This document shows positions 25,229 through 32,398 of a DNA stretch of 47,321 bases, piece by piece. Numbering within the stretch: the first letter of the stretch is position 1; each line of letters starts with the position of its first letter. This DNA comes from Caulobacter vibrioides (GTDB lineage Bacteria > Pseudomonadota > Alphaproteobacteria > Caulobacterales > Caulobacteraceae), in contig LNIY01000090.1 of NCBI GenBank assembly GCA_001449105.1, forward strand, positions 1 to 47,321, given 5' to 3'. The notes below the pieces were generated by a model. It saw nothing but the letters and a program-made list of their open reading frames with translations, made no database searches and was not told the DNA's origin. The translations under genes and the position numbers were made by a program.

Positions 25229-26796
25229 GCATGAACAATGTCGGACGTCCCACCCGTCCCGAAGCTTCCAATGACGACGCCGGCTTCGCCTCGCTGTCGG
25301 GCGGCCGCGGCCTGCTGCAGGACGAGCCGCTGATCTTCGAACTGGGCGGCTGGACCAAGACCGGCGTCGACTTGCCGGACGCCGTTCCCGCCGACAGCGC
25401 CCTGGCCGGCCTGACCCGCGACGAGCCCATCGGCCTGCCGGGCCTCTCCGAACCGGAAGCCGTGCGCCACTACGTGCGCCTGTCCCAGAAGAACCACGCC
25501 ATCGACCTGGCGCTCTATCCGCTGGGCTCGTGCACGATGAAGCACAACCCGCGCCTGAACGAGAAGATGGCGCGCCTGCCGGGCCTGTCGGACATCCACC
25601 CGCTGCAGCCGCAGTCGACGGTGCAGGGCGCGATCGAGCTGATGGACCGCCTGGCCCACTGGCTGAAGACCCTGACCGGCATGCCGGCGGTGGCGCTGTC
25701 GCCGAAGGCCGGCGCCCATGGCGAGCTGTGCGGCCTCTTGGCCATCCGCGCCGCCCACGAGGCGGCCGGCAACGGCCACCGCAAGACCGTGCTGGCCCCG
25801 ACCAGCGCCCACGGCACCAACCCGGCCACGGCGGCCTTCTGCGGCTACACGGTCGTTGAAATCGCCCAGACCGACGACGGCCGCGTCGACCTGGCCGACC
25901 TGGAGTCCAAGCTCGGCGACCACGTGGCCGCGATCATGGTCACCAACCCCAACACCTGCGGCCTGTTCGAGCGCGACGTGGTGGAGATCGCCCGCCTGAC
26001 CCACGCGGCGGGCGCGTACTTCTACTGCGACGGCGCCAACTTCAACGCCATCGTCGGCCGGGTGCGCCCGGGCGACCTGGGCGTCGACGCCATGCACATC
26101 AACCTGCACAAGACCTTCTCGACGCCCCACGGCGGCGGCGGTCCGGGCGCGGGTCCGGTGGTGCTGAGCGAGGCCCTCGCCCCGTTCGCCCCCACCCCGT
26201 GGGTGGTGCACGACGACAGCGGCTACAGGCTGGTCGAGGAGGCCGTCGGCCCCGCCGCCCAGGCCTTCGGCCGCATGAGCGCCTTCCACGGCCAGATGGG
26301 CATGTACGTGCGCGCCTACGCCTACATGCTCAGCCACGGCGCCGACGGCCTGCGCCAGGTGGCCGAGGACGCGGTGCTGAACGCCAACTACGTCAAGGCC
26401 CGCCTCTCCGACCTGATGAGCCCGGCCTTCCCGGAAGGCCCGTGCATGCACGAGGCCCTGTTCGACGACGCCTGGCTGGAAGACACGGGCGTCACCACCC
26501 TCGACTTCGCCAAGGCGATGATCGACGAGGGCTTCCACCCGATGACCATGTACTTCCCGCTGGTGGTGCATGGCGCGATGCTGATCGAGCCCACCGAGAC
26601 CGAGTCGAAGGCCGAGCTCGACCGCTTCATCGACGCCCTGCGCCTGTTGGCGGAGGCGGCCAAGGCCGGCGAGACGGGCCGCTTCAAGAACGCCCCGCAC
26701 CTGGCGCCGCTCAAGCGCCTGGACGAGACGCTGGCGGCCCGGAAGCCGAAGTTGAAGTGGAAACCTGTGGCCCCCGCGCCACTCGCCGCGGAATAG
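25225..26796 (+). CDS. gcvPB: Glycine dehydrogenase (decarboxylating) subunit 2
   Basis: The 523-residue PLP-bearing half of the P protein. The PLP lysine is K296 in [17 protein letters not shown]. Other family blocks are [17 protein letters not shown] (98-114), [13 protein letters not shown] (193-205), [10 protein letters not shown] (240-249) and [16 protein letters not shown] (271-286). The start ATG overlaps the gcvPA stop. A second ATG two codons on (MNNVG) is possible. A terminator follows about 24 bases after the stop. Confidence 0.97.
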   Translation: MSMNNVGRPTRPEASNDDAGFASLSGGRGLLQDEPLIFELGGWTKTGVDLPDAVPADSALAGLTRDEPIGLPGLSEPEAVRHYVRLSQKNHAIDLALYPLGSCTMKHNPRLNEKMARLPGLSDIHPLQPQSTVQGAIELMDRLAHWLKTLTGMPAVALSPKAGAHGELCGLLAIRAAHEAAGNGHRKTVLAPTSAHGTNPATAAFCGYTVVEIAQTDDGRVDLADLESKLGDHVAAIMVTNPNTCGLFERDVVEIARLTHAAGAYFYCDGANFNAIVGRVRPGDLGVDAMHINLHKTFSTPHGGGGPGAGPVVLSEALAPFAPTPWVVHDDSGYRLVEEAVGPAAQAFGRMSAFHGQMGMYVRAYAYMLSHGADGLRQVAEDAVLNANYVKARLSDLMSPAFPEGPCMHEALFDDAWLEDTGVTTLDFAKAMIDEGFHPMTMYFPLVVHGAMLIEPTETESKAELDRFIDALRLLAEAAKAGETGRFKNAPHLAPLKRLDETLAARKPKLKWKPVAPAPLAAE

Positions 26797-26819
26797 CTGC
26801 AACAGCAGCACGAATGCGG

Positions 26820-26851
26820 AACGGGGCGCCTTTACGGAAGGGCGCCCCGTT
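26820..26851 (+). terminator. Terminator of the gcv operon
   Basis: A perfect 11-bp stem (AACGGGGCGCC / GGCGCCCCGTT) with a 10-base loop, followed by TTCC. It lies 24 bases after the gcvPB stop codon. The downstream T-run is short. Confidence 0.75.
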
Positions 26852-26928
26852 TCCATATGCAGCTTGTGAGACGAGGGGGCCGGTCTTTTTCCGGAAACCG
26901 GCGGACCACAAGCCCCGTTCAGCCCCCC

Positions 26929-27342
26929 ATGAACCTCGCCATCGCCATGCCGCCCGTGCGCCTTTCCGTTGCCGACGAACTCGCCCGCGAGCTTCTCGGC
27001 CGGATTATTCGCGGCCTGCTGGTGGCGCTCGGCCTGGTGTTCATCGCCGCGGGCTTCCTGATCGCGCCCCTGCCCGGCCCGATGGGCGTGCCGCTGACGG
27101 TCATCGGCCTGATGCTGGTGCTGCGCAACTCGTTCAAGGCCCGCAAGCAGTTCGTGCGCTTCCAGCACGCCCACCCCAAGCTGGTCTTCCCGCTGCGCCG
27201 CCTGCTGCGCCGCGAGCCGGAGGTCGTGCTGGTGGCCTGGCAGCAGGCCCTGCGGATCGAGAAGCTGGTCATCCCGCGCCGCTGGCGCGTGGCCAAGCGC
27301 TGGCGCAAGGCGCTCAAGCGCCGGGGCCAGCGCGCGGTCTAG
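26929..27342 (+). CDS. PGPGW-type transmembrane protein (copy 1)
   Basis: A 137-residue membrane protein. A hydrophobic stretch (about 27-66, LLVALGLVFIAAGFLIA, then PLPGPMGVPLTVIGLMLVLR) forms one or two helices around the PLPG turn that marks this small family of unknown function. A strongly basic, probably cytoplasmic tail follows. It aligns with the next gene through most of its length: NSFKARKQFVRFQHAHPKL here, NSFQARRRFIRWQKRHPKL there. I chose MNLAIAM because upstream residues look non-coding. Tandem duplication is evident. Confidence 0.85.
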   Translation: MNLAIAMPPVRLSVADELARELLGRIIRGLLVALGLVFIAAGFLIAPLPGPMGVPLTVIGLMLVLRNSFKARKQFVRFQHAHPKLVFPLRRLLRREPEVVLVAWQQALRIEKLVIPRRWRVAKRWRKALKRRGQRAV

Positions 27343-27363
27343 GGGCCCCGTGAGCCTCTTCCA

Positions 27364-27804
27364 GTGACCCGGCGCGACCCCAGGGTCGTTCGCCGCCTTT
27401 CCAGCCTCCGTCGCCGCCGGCTGGCCTTCGTCGTGCGCGAGACCTGGGCGCGGCTCGCCCGCCTGCTGCTGATCGCCCTGGGGACCCTGGTCATCCTGGC
27501 CGGCGCGGTGCTGACGCCGCTGCCCGGCCACGTCGGCCTGCCGCTGCTGGTGATCGGGCTGATGGTGGTGCTGCGCAACTCCTTCCAGGCCAGGCGCCGC
27601 TTCATCCGCTGGCAGAAGCGTCACCCCAAGCTGATCTTCCCGATCCGCCGCCTGATGCGCCGCGAGCCGGAGATCCTGCTGGTCGCCTGGCAGCAGCTTC
27701 TGCGGTCCGAGAAGGTGGTGCTGAGGCGGCCAGGCTGGCGGGTGCTGAAGCGGGCGCGGAAGGCGGTGAGGAAGTGGCTGAGACGAAAATCCCCTCTCTC
27801 ATAG
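27364..27804 (+). CDS. PGPGW-type transmembrane protein (copy 2)
   Basis: A 146-residue paralogue of the preceding gene, 21 bases downstream on the same strand. It has the same PLPGHVGLPLLVIGLMVVLR core, then RRLMRREPEILLVAWQQLLRSEK, and an even more basic C-terminus. It begins at a GTG (27364), the first plausible start after the previous stop. Its last codons and the TAG stop (27802-27804) lie within a family B repeat, so the natural C-terminus may have been replaced by repeat sequence. Function unknown. Confidence 0.83.
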   Translation: MTRRDPRVVRRLSSLRRRRLAFVVRETWARLARLLLIALGTLVILAGAVLTPLPGHVGLPLLVIGLMVVLRNSFQARRRFIRWQKRHPKLIFPIRRLMRREPEILLVAWQQLLRSEKVVLRRPGWRVLKRARKAVRKWLRRKSPLS

Positions 27805-27855
27805 AGAGAGGGAGGGGCCCGCCGCCGCAGGCGGTGGGAGGGTGAGAGGTTTCGG
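27790..27855. repeat. Family B repeat overlapping the end of a gene
   Basis: The unit CCCCTCTCTCATAGAGAGAG then GGAGGGGCCCGCCGCCGCAG and GCGGTGGGAGGGTGAGAGG. It begins inside the second PGPGW gene and includes its stop. A mirror-oriented copy is at 27986-28042. Confidence 0.85.
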
Positions 27856-27985
27856 CGCCGGCCGGCAACCCAGCGTGCTCGACCGGCTTCGGGGTCGGTA
27901 AGAGACCCGTGGAAACAGCCGTAGAAAATTCGACCATCCGCGCGAACCGCCGGCGGTGGGGCCGCGCCCTTTTCGGAGCGTTTGT
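27856..27985. other. Non-coding spacer between two inverted family B repeats
   Basis: About 130 bases without a gene, lying between oppositely oriented repeats at 27790 and 27986, within the 310-base gap between the PGPGW pair and atpF. I see no tRNA fold or conserved RNA. Together the three parts look like a small mobile-type (MITE-like) block. Confidence 0.5.
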
Positions 27986-28042
27986 CACCTCTCACCCTCC
28001 CACGCTCCGCGTGGGCCCCTCCCTCTCTCGAAGAGAGAGGGT
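27986..28042. repeat. Family B repeat, inverted orientation
   Basis: The reverse complement of the unit at 27790-27855 (CACCTCTCACCCTCCCACGC ... CTCTCGAAGAGAGAGGG), ending 20 bases before the atp terminator. Confidence 0.85.
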
Positions 28043-28061
28043 TCTGGAACGACAAAAGAAA

Positions 28062-28089
28062 AAGGCGCGGCCCTTGCGAGCCGCGCCTT
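28062..28089 (-). terminator. Intrinsic terminator of the atp (F0) operon
   Basis: A 10-bp perfect stem (AAGGCGCGGC/GCCGCGCCTT) with an 8-base loop lies 25 bases after the atpF stop. On the minus strand it is followed by TTTCTTTTG. Confidence 0.9.
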
Positions 28090-28114
28090 CGATCTTTCAG
28101 CCGTCCGGTGAGGA

Positions 28115-28621
28115 CTACTGCAGCTTGCCGCCGATCTGGCCGATGGCCGCATCGGCCAGCGGGTCCGAGCCGGTGGCGACGCGGGCCAGCAGGACCGCCT
28201 CGGCGGCCTGCGAAGCCAGGTCGACGGCCGCGGCCTTGACGTCCGCGGCGGCCTGGGCCTCGGCCTGGGCGATCTTGCGCTCGGCCATTTCGGCGCGGCG
28301 CGTGATCTGCTCCTCGAGCTTCTCCTTGGCCTCGACCGCCAGACGGACCGCGTCCGCCTTGGCAGCCTCGAGCATGGCCGAAGCCTGGCGCTCGGCTTCC
28401 TCGCGCTGGGCCTTGACCTCGGCGAGCAGGGCTTGCGCCTCCTCACGGAGCTTCTGGGCCTCGTCGAGCTCCGACTGGATCTTGGCCGCATAGCCGTCCA
28501 GCGCGCCGAACAGAGCGCCCGGCAGGACCTTCAGGACGACCAGCAGGCCGAAGAAGATCACCAGGGCCGCCAGAACCCAGAATTCCGGGTTGGAGAAGCT
28601 GAACAGGGATTCGTGTTCCAT
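28115..28621 (-). CDS. atpF: F0 ATP synthase subunit b
   Basis: The 168-residue peripheral-stalk subunit, with an N-terminal membrane helix (about 12-31, [20 protein letters not shown]) and a long charged helix rich in Ala, Glu, Lys and Arg. This matches subunit b, which holds the F1 head in place. It is the last gene of the F0 operon, 13 bases after the b' gene. The pair of b-type genes (b and b') is the usual alphaproteobacterial arrangement. A strong terminator follows. Confidence 0.94.
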   Translation of the reverse strand: MEHESLFSFSNPEFWVLAALVIFFGLLVVLKVLPGALFGALDGYAAKIQSELDEAQKLREEAQALLAEVKAQREEAERQASAMLEAAKADAVRLAVEAKEKLEEQITRRAEMAERKIAQAEAQAAADVKAAAVDLASQAAEAVLLARVATGSDPLADAAIGQIGGKLQ

Positions 28622-28634
28622 GGTCCGCTACTCC

Positions 28635-29171
28635 TTAGGCCAGAGCCGCTTTGAGCTCGGCGGCCGAAGCCGCCTTGCCCGTCAGCTTCTCGACGATGGC
28701 GCCGGCCGTCTCCTCGGCCACCGCGCGGACGTGGCTCATGGCCTCGTCGCGAGCGGCGGTGATCGAGGCTTCGGCCGCGGCCAGCTTCTCGGCCAGCACG
28801 GCTTCTTCCTTGGCCTGACGCTCGGCAGCCTCGGCCGAAGCCTTGGCCTTGGCGTCCGCCGCGGTCTTCTGGGCCTTGGCGCGAGCCTCGGCGACCTCGG
28901 CCGCGGCCGCGCGGGCCTGGACCTCGGCTTCGTCCTTCAGACGACGGGCGTCGGCGATGTCGCCAGCGATCTTGGCGCCGCGCTCGTCGATCGCGCCGCT
29001 GACGCGGGGCAGAAGGCCCTTCGACAGCACCACGTAGAGAACGGCGAAGATGAGCAGCAGCCAGACGACCTGACCGCCCCAGTGCTCGAACTGCAGCTGC
29101 GGAAGACCGCCGCCGCCTTCGTGCCCGGGGGCCTCAGTCGTCTCGACCGTGCCGTGATTTTCCGTCGCCAT
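28635..29171 (-). CDS. F0 ATP synthase subunit b'
   Basis: The second stalk subunit, 178 residues. A short soluble leader rich in Gly and His (APGHEGGGGLPQLQFEHWGG) comes before the membrane helix (about 33-50, VVWLLLIFAVLYVVLSKG), followed by a long coiled-coil-type helix. The Q-F-x-x-W-x-x-Q context before the helix is typical of b' in alphaproteobacteria. It lies between atpE and atpF. The 114 bases between atpE and this gene contain a very strong stem-loop. Confidence 0.92.
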   Translation of the reverse strand: MATENHGTVETTEAPGHEGGGGLPQLQFEHWGGQVVWLLLIFAVLYVVLSKGLLPRVSGAIDERGAKIAGDIADARRLKDEAEVQARAAAAEVAEARAKAQKTAADAKAKASAEAAERQAKEEAVLAEKLAAAEASITAARDEAMSHVRAVAEETAGAIVEKLTGKAASAAELKAALA

Positions 29172-29241
29172 GGGCGAAGGCGCCTCTCAGCTGGAGCCCG
29201 CCGCCGCGGGGCGGCCGGACAGGCTCGATTCTTAAGATCAA

Positions 29242-29278
29242 GGCGCGGCTCGGGCTCGGAAAGAGCCCGCGCCGCGCC
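29242..29278 (-). promoter_or_regulatory. Stem-loop between atpE and the b' gene
   Basis: A 16-bp stem with a single mismatch (GGCGCGGCGCGGGCTC ... GAGCCCGAGCCGCGCC on the minus strand, 5-base loop) starts 7 bases after the atpE stop. No T-run follows, so it is more likely an mRNA-stability or processing element that boosts subunit c, or a partial terminator. Confidence 0.75.
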
Positions 29279-29285
29279 CTGGGGA

Positions 29286-29510
29286 TTACGAGAAGAGGAT
29301 CAGGAAGGCGACGACCAGGGCGAAGATGCCCAGGGCTTCCGTCAGCGCCATGCCCAGGAACAGCATCGGACGCTCTTGAGCGGCCGCGGTCGGGTTGCGC
29401 AGCGCGCCTTGGAAATAGTTGCCGAACATGACGCCCAGGCCGATGCCCGCGCCGATCATGCCGAGCATGGCCAGGCCAGCGCCGATGTACTTAGCGGCTT
29501 CCGCTTCCAT
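29286..29510 (-). CDS. atpE: F0 ATP synthase subunit c
   Basis: The 74-residue proteolipid of the rotating c-ring. Two membrane helices flank the polar loop (RNPTAAAQERP, 38-48). The proton-carrying carboxylate is E58 in GMALTEALGIFALV, a pattern of a proton-driven enzyme. It is short and highly conserved. It lies 48 bases after atpB. The downstream hairpin at 29242-29278 fits the need for many c copies per complex. Confidence 0.97.
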   Translation of the reverse strand: MEAEAAKYIGAGLAMLGMIGAGIGLGVMFGNYFQGALRNPTAAAQERPMLFLGMALTEALGIFALVVAFLILFS

Positions 29511-29558
29511 TGTGAGGCTCCTTGAGAATTCAGAGATAGGTTGAAGAGAAAAGGGTGA

Positions 29559-30320
29559 TCAGTGGCTGTCGAGGTGCACGACGTCGTTGAGATAGACGCA
29601 GGTGAGCACCGCGAACACGAAGGCCTGAAGGAAGGCCACCATGAACTCGAGGGCCGTCAGGGCGACGACCGAGCTGAGGGCCAGGGCCGCGCCGGCCCAG
29701 CCCAGGACGCCGAGGCCGCCCAGGGCGACGACGAAGCCGGCGAAGATCTTCAGCACCACGTGACCGCCGACCATGTTGCCGAACAGACGAAGGGCCAGGG
29801 TCAGCGGGCGCACCAGGAACGAGACGATCTCGATCAGCACGACCAGCGGCAGGATCCAGCCGGGGACGCCCGACGGGGCGAACAGCTTGAAGAACTTGAC
29901 GCCGTTCTTGGCGAAGCCGACGCCCACCACGGTCAGGATGACCAGCAGGCCCAGGGTCAGCGTCACGGCCAGCTGCGAGGTGGCGGTGAACACCAGGAAC
30001 ATGCCCTGGATGTTCATGAACAGCACGAAGGCGAACAGGGTGAAGACGAAGGGCAGGAACTTCTTGCCTTCGTGGCCGATGATCGACTCGGCCAGTCCGT
30101 CGACGAGGCCGTAGAGCATCTCGCCCACGGTCTGCAGTCGGCCGGGCACCACGGCCTTGCGGGCGGCCAGGGCGTAGAACACGACGACCAGCGTCGCGGC
30201 CAGCAGCATGGCGGCCACCGAGTTGGTGATCGACAGGTCGATCGCGCCCAGGCCCGGAATGGTCACGGGTTTCAGTTCCACGATCTTCTGGATCTGGAAC
30301 TGGTGCATCGGATCGGCCAT
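29559..30320 (-). CDS. atpB: F0 ATP synthase subunit a
   Basis: The 253-residue stator subunit forming the proton half-channels. The essential arginine lies in LVRPLTLALRLFGNMVGGH (about 160-178), and the conserved C-terminal region is LEFMVAFLQAFVFAVLTCVYLNDV. I chose MADPMHQFQI at 30320 because it fits the family and has a short gap of 5 bases from atpI; the longer frame upstream is a shadow of atpI. Second gene of the operon atpI-B-E-b'-F. Confidence 0.96.
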   Translation of the reverse strand: MADPMHQFQIQKIVELKPVTIPGLGAIDLSITNSVAAMLLAATLVVVFYALAARKAVVPGRLQTVGEMLYGLVDGLAESIIGHEGKKFLPFVFTLFAFVLFMNIQGMFLVFTATSQLAVTLTLGLLVILTVVGVGFAKNGVKFFKLFAPSGVPGWILPLVVLIEIVSFLVRPLTLALRLFGNMVGGHVVLKIFAGFVVALGGLGVLGWAGAALALSSVVALTALEFMVAFLQAFVFAVLTCVYLNDVVHLDSH

Positions 30321-30325
30321 CGGCC

Positions 30326-30697
30326 CTAGTCTCTCTTCTGCTTGGGGGCGGTTGGCCCGTCCCCGTTGTCTACATCCTCGGCCGGAGCCTTGGACGCCTG
30401 CGCGCTCAGTTTCGTCGCCTTGCGGACGACGGAGAATATCGCGAGACCCGTGCCGATCAGCAGACCGCCGACCATCCCCCAAGGCCCCGTGCCGGCATAA
30501 TGGTCGAGCAGCCAGCCGAAGCCGAGCCCCACCAGAACGCCCCCGATCAAATCCGCCAGGAGGCGATAGCCGTCCTGGGAAGCTTTCTCGCCCGCCGCCT
30601 TGACGGGCTTCTCCGCCGCTTTTCGCGCCTCGAAAGCGGCGAGCCGAGCGTCGAGGCTTTCGAAAGCCTTGTCGTTCGGTTCGTCGGCCTTGGGCAT
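30326..30697 (-). CDS. atpI: ATP synthase assembly protein I (AtpI)
   Basis: A 123-residue membrane protein with a charged N-terminal region (about 1-45) and two helices (about 48-95: GYRLLADLIGGVLVGLGFGWL and MVGGLLIGTGLAIFSVVR). AtpI helps insert or assemble the c-ring. The AtpI/Gcr1 type fits by position at the head of the F0 operon and by the tyrosine-rich start of the first helix. The start MPKADEPNDKAF has a GGAAG-type site upstream. Confidence 0.9.
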   Translation of the reverse strand: MPKADEPNDKAFESLDARLAAFEARKAAEKPVKAAGEKASQDGYRLLADLIGGVLVGLGFGWLLDHYAGTGPWGMVGGLLIGTGLAIFSVVRKATKLSAQASKAPAEDVDNGDGPTAPKQKRD

Positions 30698-31022
30698 GGG
30701 AAGCGGTCAGGTCCGAAAGCGCCCGCAGACGCGCCTTAACAAGGCGCTTTTTCGGCCGGCTTGATCGCGGCGGAACCTATAGGGCGCGCTGCGGTGCGTC
30801 AAGATTGTGGAGAAACTCCGCAAAGCTCTGTTTTAACGGGGAAATTTCCGCAGGGTCAGCTTAACGGCGGAATCCGGGTCTCTCACATGCCCCCGCGACC
30901 CGCTCGTACCTCGCCGGTCGCTCGCGCGCGACATTCCGTCCGTCGCCGAACTGGCCCGTTCGGATTGCTTTTCGGAGCGTTTTGGGGTTTAGAGACGCGC
31001 CTCTCCAACAGCACGAAGCTTC
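30698..31022. other. Divergent control region between atpI and a DUF6481 gene
   Basis: A 325-base gap without a gene. It should hold the F0 operon promoter (leftward) and that of the DUF6481 gene (rightward). One clear element is a hairpin at 30731-30747 (GCGCCTT-AAC-AAGGCGC) followed on the plus strand by TTTTTC, which would work as a terminator of rightward (atpI-antisense) transcripts or as a hairpin in the atpI leader. The AT-rich stretch at about 30795-30865 is a likely promoter zone. I see no known RNA family. Confidence 0.55.
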
Positions 31023-31406
31023 ATGTCCTATCTGAAGAACACCGGATTCGCCGATCGCATCACTGCCCAGCAAGACGCCAAGAAGGCCATGCTGGCGAAG
31101 TTCAAGCCTAAGGTCGCCGTTCAGGATCCTGATTTCGACAAGCGCGAAGAGCAACGCGCCGCCGAGCTGGAAGCCGTCCGCGCCGCCCGCGCCGAAGCCA
31201 AGGAAATCGCCCGTCTCGAAGCCCTGGCCCGCCAGGAAGCGATCGCGGCCGTCAAGCGCGCCGAACGCAAGGAACGCAAGGCCGTCGAAGCCGCCGAGCA
31301 ACGCGTCCGCAAGGAAGAAAAGGCCGCCGCCCGCGAAGAGCTGAAGTCGCTCGGTCGCTCCAGCAAGGCCTCGCGCGCCCACCAGTGGGGCAACCTGATC
31401 GGCTGA
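31023..31406 (+). CDS. DUF6481-type small basic protein (copy 2)
   Basis: A 127-residue, highly charged helical protein homologous to that at 3638-3976 (shared FKPKVAVQDPDFDKR-like block, then RAAELEAVRAARAEA). It continues with a long Glu/Lys/Arg/Ala coiled stretch and ends SSKASRAHQWGNLIG. The starting region MSYLKNTGFADRITAQQDAK is fuller than in copy 1. Function unknown. It stands alone with two hairpins behind it. Confidence 0.85.
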   Translation: MSYLKNTGFADRITAQQDAKKAMLAKFKPKVAVQDPDFDKREEQRAAELEAVRAARAEAKEIARLEALARQEAIAAVKRAERKERKAVEAAEQRVRKEEKAAAREELKSLGRSSKASRAHQWGNLIG

Positions 31407-31417
31407 TCCGGGATCGT

Positions 31418-31447
31418 GGGGAGGAGCGCCTTTCAGGCCTCCTCCCC
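31418..31447 (+). terminator. Stem-loop after the DUF6481 gene
   Basis: A long stem (GGGGAGGAG ... GCCT-ttc-AGGC ... CTCCTCCCC, one bulged base) lies 11 bases after the stop. It is followed by a second, classical terminator at 31469-31489. Confidence 0.75.
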
Positions 31448-31468
31448 TCCCCCCTCGCCGTTTCTGTC

Positions 31469-31489
31469 GCCGCCCGGCATCCGGGCGGC
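31469..31489 (+). terminator. Intrinsic terminator before the TSUP gene
   Basis: A perfect 9-bp stem (GCCGCCCGG/CCGGGCGGC, 3-base loop) followed by TTTTGTCGTTT. It ends rightward transcription 27 bases before the permease start. Confidence 0.9.
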
Positions 31490-31515
31490 TTTTGTCGTTT
31501 GCGGGATGAGCTGAC

Positions 31516-32307
31516 GTGGAACATCTGAGCTTCGAGATCCTCGGCCTGCTGTTCCTGGTCGCCCTGATCGCCGGCGCCTTCGACGCCATCGCCGGCGGCG
31601 GCGGCCTGATCACCGTGCCGGCCCTGCTGCTGGCGGGCCTGGATCCGGCCACGGCGCTGGGCACCAACAAGCTGCAGAGCAGCTTCGGCTCGGTCTCGGC
31701 CACCCGGGCCTTCGCCAAGCGCGGCCTGATCGACTGGAAGACCGCCTGGCCGATCGCGGTCGCCGCGGGCCTGTCCGGCCTGGTCGGGGCCCTGTGCGCC
31801 AGTCTTCTTTCGCCGCGCGTCCTGGCGATGCTGGTGCCGATCCTGCTGATCGTCATCGCCGTCTATTTCGGCCTGTCCAAGGCCCTGAAGGCCGAGGACG
31901 CGACGCCGCGCCTGGCCCTGCCGGTCTTCGCCGGCTTCGTCGCGCCGCTGGTCGGCTTCTATGACGGGGTCTTCGGCCCCGGCGCGGGGGCCTTCTACAT
32001 GGTGGCGATCGTCACCCTGCTCGGCTACGGCGTGCTGAAGGCCACCGCCCACACCAAGCTGGCCAACGCCGCCAGCAACGTGGGCGCGCTGGTGCTGTTC
32101 GCGCTCAAGGGCGCGATCCTGCTGCCCGTGGGCCTGGCCATGGCCGTCGGCGCATTCCTGGGGGCCCAGCTGGGCTCGCGACTGGCCGTGCGGTTCGGCG
32201 CCAAGCTGATCCGCCCGCTGCTGGTGGTGATCTCCTGCGCCATGGCCGTGAAGCTGCTGTCGGATCCGAGCAACCCGCTGCGGCAGATGGTGATGGGGCT
32301 GTTCTAA
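31516..32307 (+). CDS. TSUP (TauE/SafE) family permease
   Basis: A 263-residue inner-membrane protein with about eight helices in two repeats. It has the family's GGGGLITVPALLLAGLDPATALGTNKLQSS stretch (in part; about 28-57) and its echo in the second half, GPGAGAFYMVAIVTLLGY and THTKLANAASNVGALVLF. TSUP proteins export or import sulfite, sulfoacetate and similar sulfur or organic anions; the substrate here is unknown. The likely start is a GTG (31516). It is convergent with smc across a strong terminator. Confidence 0.93.
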   Translation: MEHLSFEILGLLFLVALIAGAFDAIAGGGGLITVPALLLAGLDPATALGTNKLQSSFGSVSATRAFAKRGLIDWKTAWPIAVAAGLSGLVGALCASLLSPRVLAMLVPILLIVIAVYFGLSKALKAEDATPRLALPVFAGFVAPLVGFYDGVFGPGAGAFYMVAIVTLLGYGVLKATAHTKLANAASNVGALVLFALKGAILLPVGLAMAVGAFLGAQLGSRLAVRFGAKLIRPLLVVISCAMAVKLLSDPSNPLRQMVMGLF

Positions 32308-32340
32308 CGCTCTCCCCGAAGAGGCCGGAGAACTCCGCTC

Positions 32341-32376
32341 CCCGTAAAATCCCCGCGAAAGCGGGGATTTTACGGG
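32341..32376. terminator. Perfect bidirectional terminator between TSUP gene and smc
   Basis: A 16-bp perfect stem (CCCGTAAAATCCCCGC / GCGGGGATTTTACGGG) with a GAAA tetraloop. It carries an A-tract on one side and a T-tract on the other, so it works in both directions. TGTTTT follows on the plus strand. Confidence 0.95.
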
Positions 32377-32398
32377 TGTTTTCCCCTCAGAGATCCCC

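Noticed and set aside
25108..27624. An 838-residue open frame antisense to gcvPB and the PGPGW genes
   Set aside because: It spans several real genes on the other strand and has only repetitive His/Gln/Arg-rich sequence.
27856..27985. Possible tRNA or small RNA between inverted repeats
   Set aside because: I could not find a cloverleaf, T-loop or known RNA pattern in it.
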